Part shown: positions 8,474-11,795 of the stretch, in pieces
How positions within the stretch are numbered: position 1 is the first letter of the stretch
How the letters are laid out: each line of letters starts with the position of its first letter
DNA from: Deltaproteobacteria bacterium
Lineage (GTDB): Bacteria; Myxococcota_A; Polyangia; Haliangiales; Haliangiaceae
NCBI GenBank assembly: GCA_013813945.1
Contig: JACCQV010000059.1
Coordinates: 1-11,795, forward strand
Direction of reading: 5' to 3'
DNA length: 11,795 bases
The notes under the pieces: model-generated
What the model was told of the DNA's origin: nothing
The model's input: the letters and a program-made list of their open reading frames with translations, nothing else
The model's database searches: none
Translations under genes and position numbers: made by a program

Positions 8474-10783
8474 CTACTGGCAGATGCCGCCGGTGCACGT
8501 GTTCGGCGCCGTGCACTTCAGCACCGCAGCCGCGCCACCGCTGAACAGCGATGACGTACAGGCCGTACCGGTGGCGACGACGCCCGACACGTTGAGCCAG
8601 TACATGCCGGCGTTCGACGAGTAGCCGTCGACGACGATGGCGTAGTTGCCCGGTGCGACGTTCGTCATCGTGACCAGCGACTGCGTTCCGTCGCCGTTGT
8701 CATCATCGCAACCAAACGAGGTTGCGGCGGTGCACGCGGCGTCCTTGACGTGGAGCACGGTGTCGAAGCTCGTCATGCCCACGGGCGGGTTCGTGTTGAG
8801 GGTCAGCGTCTGGACAGGCACCGGCAGCGAGAGGGCATAGACCTTCTCGGGCGCCGTCGAGAACGTGCTGCACGCCGGCGTCAGCCCGTTCGTGCCGCCG
8901 GCGGTCGTTCCCATCACCTGGGTCGTCGTGATGAGCGACGTCGGATCCGTCTCCGGCATGCAGAAGACCTCGGTCGTGCCGGAGGCGGCGACGCAGCCGT
9001 AGTCGGCCGGCCAGTCGATCAGCGAGTCGGCGTCGTTGTCCACGCCGTTCGCGCAGATCGGGCAGCCCGCGCCGCCCGGACACAGATCGACCTCGGTGTC
9101 GTCGGCCGGGCTATCGCAACCGGGGTCGGCCGGATAGTCGGCCTTCCCATCGGCGGGGGAGTCGTTGTCGAGGCCGTCACTGCACAGAGCAGGGGCGCAG
9201 GTCTTCGAGCCAGCCGTTCCCTTGCAGGCGTACCCGTTGCCGCACGACAGCGCGCCGCCTGCCACGAGTGGGCTCTCGCAGCTCTGGTTGTTCGCGATCT
9301 TGCCGTTCATGTTGATCGTGAACGGACCCATGCCGGTCGAGTACCCGTCGACGACGAAGTAGTACGTACCCGCCGCGAGGTTCAGGACGTTCATGTTCAG
9401 CGGATCGCTGCACTTGATCGGGGCGCCCGTGCACAGCGAGTTGTAGAGGACCGACGAGGTATCGAAGCTCGCGGTGAGGTTCATGTCGAGCGAGGTCAGC
9501 ATCGGGACGTCGATGCGGAACGTGCGATCGCCGGCCGTGTGGCTGAAGGTCGACGAGCAGCCCATCGGCGTCACGTCGTTGGTCGCACCGGTCGTGTCAC
9601 CCATCGTCATTGCGCTGGTGATCAGCTGTACGCCTTCGGAGGTCACGCATGCCTCGCTGGCATCGCCGGCGGCCTTGCACGTGAGATCCATCGGGTAGTC
9701 GATCTTGGTGTCGGTGTCGTTGTCGAGCAAGTCGCCGCACTCGGGGCAACCCGCCGCGCCGGGGGTCGTCGTGCAGGTGTCGGCCTCGTCGTTGTCTGCC
9801 GGCGACGTGCAGCCGGGGTCGGTCGGATAGCCGAGCTTGCCGTCGCCGTCCTCGTCGTCCATGTCATCGCAGCGGGGATTGCTGCAGATCATCGCTGTCT
9901 GGTTCTTCGGGATGCGGCAAACGAGGCCCGGGCCGCAGTCGCCCTCGCTCGTGCAGGTGGTGCCCTCGCCGGCAAACGTCTTGACCTGGAGCGCGAACGC
10001 GCCCGCGGAGCCCGAGTCGTGTGCGCCGACGATCACGTAGTAGTTGCCGGCCTGCAGCGACTTGGTGACCTTCGAGTTCGAGTTCGAGGTCGAGATGTCA
10101 TCGCTACACGCCAGGTGCGCGTCCACAGACGAGCACTGGTCCGAGCGGATGTCGATCACGGTGTCTGCCGTGGTCACGGCATCGTCGGTCGAGACCTCGA
10201 CGACGCGCGGGCTCGAGAGGTGGAGCTCGTACGCGATCGCAGGGGCGCCACCGCCACCGCCGCATGGCGACATCACCATCGACGTGCTCGTGGTGTCGAG
10301 CGTGCCCATGACCATGCCGGTCGGGGGCAGGGGCAGGATCATGAGGCCGGTGCCGCAGGCGACCGGGTTGTGGAGGAACTCGTCGTCGTCCGCGGCCGCG
10401 GTGCAGCCCGGGTCATCGGGATAATCGATCGAGCCGTTGCCGTCGTTGTCCTCCTCGTCCGCGCACTGCGGACAGTTGGGCCCGGTCGGGCAGTCGTCGG
10501 TCTCGTCGTCGGCTTGCGGTGCGAAGCAGCCCGGGTCCGACGGGTAGTCCTTCAGGCCATCGCCGTCGTTGTCACGGCCGTCCTGGCACTGGGCCGAGGG
10601 CAGGCTGTCTTCGGTGTCATCGGTGGTGCTGGTGCACCCGAGGTCGTCGGGGAAGTCGACCATCCCGTCGGCGTCGTTGTCCTCGCCATCCGAGCACGGC
10701 GGTTCCGGCATCTGGGCGGCACCGCCACCATCGCAACCGAGGACCGCGGCAGACATCAAGACCAGAGCGATGAGCGAGCGCAT
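8474..10783 (-). CDS. Large modular lipoprotein with D-rich calcium-loop repeats and PPC-like domains
   Basis: The 769-residue protein begins MRSLIALVLMSAAVLGC; VLGC is a lipobox, so it is lipidated at Cys17 and probably sits on the outer membrane or cell surface. Seven short repeats of the form CxDGxDNDxDGxxDYPxDPGC start near C30, C66, C107, C305, C349, C534 and C577. Their DxDxDG-type loops resemble the calcium loops of thrombospondin type 3 repeats. Three beta-rich domains of PPC type follow the repeats in order (about 150-270, 385-497, 612-737), each ending with a GNYYVIVGAHDSG / GTYYFVVDGYSTG / GNYAIVVDGYSSN motif. After each comes a Cys-rich stretch. The layout is repeat 1, then three modules of (repeat, repeat, PPC, Cys-rich), about 235 residues each. 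Many Cys pairs suggest disulfides. No catalytic domain is visible; adhesion or a structural surface role is inferred. A promoter with a possibly leaderless start lies upstream. Confidence 0.88.
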   Translation of the reverse strand: MRSLIALVLMSAAVLGCDGGGAAQMPEPPCSDGEDNDADGMVDFPDDLGCTSTTDDTEDSLPSAQCQDGRDNDGDGLKDYPSDPGCFAPQADDETDDCPTGPNCPQCADEEDNDGNGSIDYPDDPGCTAAADDDEFLHNPVACGTGLMILPLPPTGMVMGTLDTTSTSMVMSPCGGGGGAPAIAYELHLSSPRVVEVSTDDAVTTADTVIDIRSDQCSSVDAHLACSDDISTSNSNSKVTKSLQAGNYYVIVGAHDSGSAGAFALQVKTFAGEGTTCTSEGDCGPGLVCRIPKNQTAMICSNPRCDDMDDEDGDGKLGYPTDPGCTSPADNDEADTCTTTPGAAGCPECGDLLDNDTDTKIDYPMDLTCKAAGDASEACVTSEGVQLITSAMTMGDTTGATNDVTPMGCSSTFSHTAGDRTFRIDVPMLTSLDMNLTASFDTSSVLYNSLCTGAPIKCSDPLNMNVLNLAAGTYYFVVDGYSTGMGPFTINMNGKIANNQSCESPLVAGGALSCGNGYACKGTAGSKTCAPALCSDGLDNDSPADGKADYPADPGCDSPADDTEVDLCPGGAGCPICANGVDNDADSLIDWPADYGCVAASGTTEVFCMPETDPTSLITTTQVMGTTAGGTNGLTPACSTFSTAPEKVYALSLPVPVQTLTLNTNPPVGMTSFDTVLHVKDAACTAATSFGCDDDNGDGTQSLVTMTNVAPGNYAIVVDGYSSNAGMYWLNVSGVVATGTACTSSLFSGGAAAVLKCTAPNTCTGGICQ
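8477..10588 (-). repeat. Three tandem modules of about 235 codons inside the lipoprotein gene
   Basis: Module 1 is residues 66-304 (bases 9872-10588), module 2 residues 305-533 (9185-9871) and module 3 residues 534-769 (8477-9184). Each has a first D-rich repeat, a second one introduced by CPxC (CPQC, CPEC, CPIC), a PPC-like domain and a Cys-rich tail. The order and lengths (239, 229, 236) match, so the gene arose by internal triplication. The modules have since diverged clearly at protein level. Confidence 0.8.
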
Positions 10784-10791
10784 GTGGCCCG

Positions 10792-10820
10792 TCTGTACTG
10801 AAGTGTGGGATTAGGGTCAA
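10792..10820 (-). promoter_or_regulatory. Promoter of the lipoprotein gene, possibly leaderless
   Basis: On the minus strand TTGACC (10820-10815) and TACAGA (10797-10792) are spaced by 17 bases, 5 of 6 and 3 of 6 matches to the sigma-70 boxes. The predicted start, an A near 10785, is two bases before the ATG at 10783. No Shine-Dalgarno is seen before that ATG, in keeping with a leaderless message. Confidence 0.4.
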
Positions 10821-10857
10821 GTAGTGAATAGGTCCCCGGAAAGTGCGATCCACCACG

Positions 10858-10875
10858 CGAGGCGTCGACACCTCG
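10858..10875 (-). terminator. Possible hairpin after the methyltransferase gene
   Basis: CGAGG (10858-10862) and CCTCG (10871-10875) form a 5-bp stem around a loop containing GTCGAC, starting 22 bases after the methyltransferase stop on the minus strand. There is no T-run, so this is a weak candidate. Confidence 0.2.
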
Positions 10876-10896
10876 AACGAAGCCACTCCCGACCGG

Positions 10897-11795
10897 TCAG
10901 CCGACGTCGAAAAACAGGAACTTGAGGTATCTGCCCTCTGGAAACGCCGGCAGGACGGGGTGATCGCTCCCGGCGCCGCCAGCAAGTCTCAGACGCAACG
11001 ACCCGATAGTACCGGCCAGCCCCAGGAGATCGGCCTCGGTGATGTGGCTCGAGCACGAGGCCAGCGCGAACCGCCCGCCGGGCGCGGTCACGCCGAGTGC
11101 GGCGACGGCGAGCTTGCGATACGCCGCGAGGGCCGCGGGCCGCGCCTTCTCGCTCGGCGCGAAGCTCGGCGGGTCGACGATCACGAGATCCCAGGTCCGG
11201 CCACGCTGCCTGGAGCGCGCGAAGAAGTCGAACGCATCGGCGGTCACACCTTCGTGGCCCGCAGGCGAGATACCGGTGAGCGCAAGGTTGTGCGCAATTC
11301 CCGCGATCGCGGGTGCCGCGATGTCCACGCTCGTCACGTGGGTCGCGCCGCCGAGCGCCGCGTGCAACGAGAACCCTCCCGTGTACGAGAACACGTTGAG
11401 CACCGTGGCTCCGGCTGCGTGGCGGCGAATGCTGCGCCGATTGTCGCGCTGATCGAGGAAGAACCCGGTCTTCTGCCCGGCTCGGACGTCGACCGCGAAC
11501 CGTGCATCGTCCTCGGAAATTACGATCTCCGCAGGAGGATTGCCGCGCATCGCCTCGCCGGCTGCGCGATCGCGTCGCTCCCCCCGTAGCCAGACGTGCG
11601 CGATCGCGATTCCCGCGCGCTCGAGTCCACCGATCACGTCGGGCAGGCGAGGGCGCCAGAACGCGGATGCCGCCGGGCCGTCGAACACGATCACCGCGGT
11701 GTCGTCGTAGTGGTCGACCACCAGGCCCGGGCACGCATCGCCCTCGCCGTGAACGAGTCGCCGTCCGGTGCAGCCCACGAGCAACGGATCACGAA
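10897..11795 (-). CDS. RlmI-type class I SAM-dependent rRNA methyltransferase (5' end missing)
   Basis: The frame is open from the right edge (11795) to TGA at 10897-10899, about 299 visible codons. The family is about 390-400 residues long with an N-terminal PUA domain, which must lie outside the window; a TTG at 11784 is not the true start because the frame continues upstream as RDPLLVGCTGRR. Visible in order: RRLVHGEGDACPGLVVDHYD (RlmI/RlmK-like linker region), QKTGFFLDQRDNR, the SAM-binding motif VLNVFSYTGGFSLHAALGGA, SVD, DPPSFAPSEK (motif IV) and LASCSSHI, whose Cys fits the catalytic Cys of 5-methylcytosine enzymes. The C-terminus is PEGRYLKFLFFDVG. It probably methylates a cytosine of 23S rRNA, like RlmI; the exact site cannot be told from sequence. 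It is on the same strand as the downstream lipoprotein gene, 113 bases away, but that gene has its own promoter. Confidence 0.9.
   Translation of the reverse strand, partial: RDPLLVGCTGRRLVHGEGDACPGLVVDHYDDTAVIVFDGPAASAFWRPRLPDVIGGLERAGIAIAHVWLRGERRDRAAGEAMRGNPPAEIVISEDDARFAVDVRAGQKTGFFLDQRDNRRSIRRHAAGATVLNVFSYTGGFSLHAALGGATHVTSVDIAAPAIAGIAHNLALTGISPAGHEGVTADAFDFFARSRQRGRTWDLVIVDPPSFAPSEKARPAALAAYRKLAVAALGVTAPGGRFALASCSSHITEADLLGLAGTIGSLRLRLAGGAGSDHPVLPAFPEGRYLKFLFFDVG

Noticed and set aside
8750..10801. A 683-codon open frame on the plus strand opposite the lipoprotein gene
   Set aside because: Its translation is Arg/Val/Ala-rich without any domain, as expected for the antisense of a G/C-biased gene. 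The minus-strand protein has a lipobox and ordered repeats.
11782..11784. TTG as start of the methyltransferase
   Set aside because: The frame remains open to the window edge and the family's PUA domain is missing, so the true start is outside.

Overview
The window looks like a chromosomal segment of a high-GC Gram-negative bacterium, most likely a member of the Myxococcota (former Deltaproteobacteria). The reasons are strongly G/C-biased third codon positions, an FHA-domain sigma-54 activator without a receiver domain, a large Cys-rich lipoprotein built from calcium-loop-like D-rich repeats and PPC-like domains, and a GAF/HD-GYP protein of a type common in that phylum. This is inference from gene style; there is no rRNA gene to confirm it.

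Left part (1-2300): the 5' end of a leftward gene for a secreted protein leaves the window at base 1. It is divergent from a rightward FHA + AAA+ (sigma-54) + HTH transcriptional activator. A small rightward coiled-coil protein follows. After it lies a degraded second copy of that small gene's 3' end.

Centre (2294-6863, leftward): a tightly coupled three-gene operon, phoH - GAF/HD-GYP - ybeY, whose genes overlap by 4 bases (GTGA and ATGA). PhoH (a P-loop ATPase linked to RNA metabolism) is interrupted between its Walker A and Walker B motifs by a 357-residue in-frame intein. The intein starts with Ala, ends His-Asn followed by Thr, and carries the Trp/Cys/Thr signature of class 3 inteins plus two LAGLIDADG motifs of a homing endonuclease. 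The HD-GYP protein occupies the place between phoH and ybeY where many bacteria have the membrane HD phosphodiesterase PgpH.

Right of the operon (6944-8277, rightward): mazG (two MazG domains, NTP pyrophosphohydrolase) is divergent from phoH and followed by a hairpin/T-run terminator. Then come a perfect DnaA-box 9-mer, a sigma-70-like promoter with TTGACA, and rpsT (ribosomal protein bS20). Together phoH, ybeY, mazG and rpsT make a housekeeping neighbourhood for RNA, ribosome and nucleotide-pool maintenance.

Right end (8474-11795, leftward): a 769-residue lipoprotein whose mature part is three tandem modules of about 235 residues, with its own promoter. The 3' part of an RlmI-type class I rRNA methyltransferase follows, its N-terminus lying beyond the right edge.

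The most notable item is the class 3 intein in PhoH. The triplicated lipoprotein and the HD-GYP protein in the PgpH slot come next. I found no tRNA or rRNA genes, CRISPR array, insertion sequence or prophage genes.
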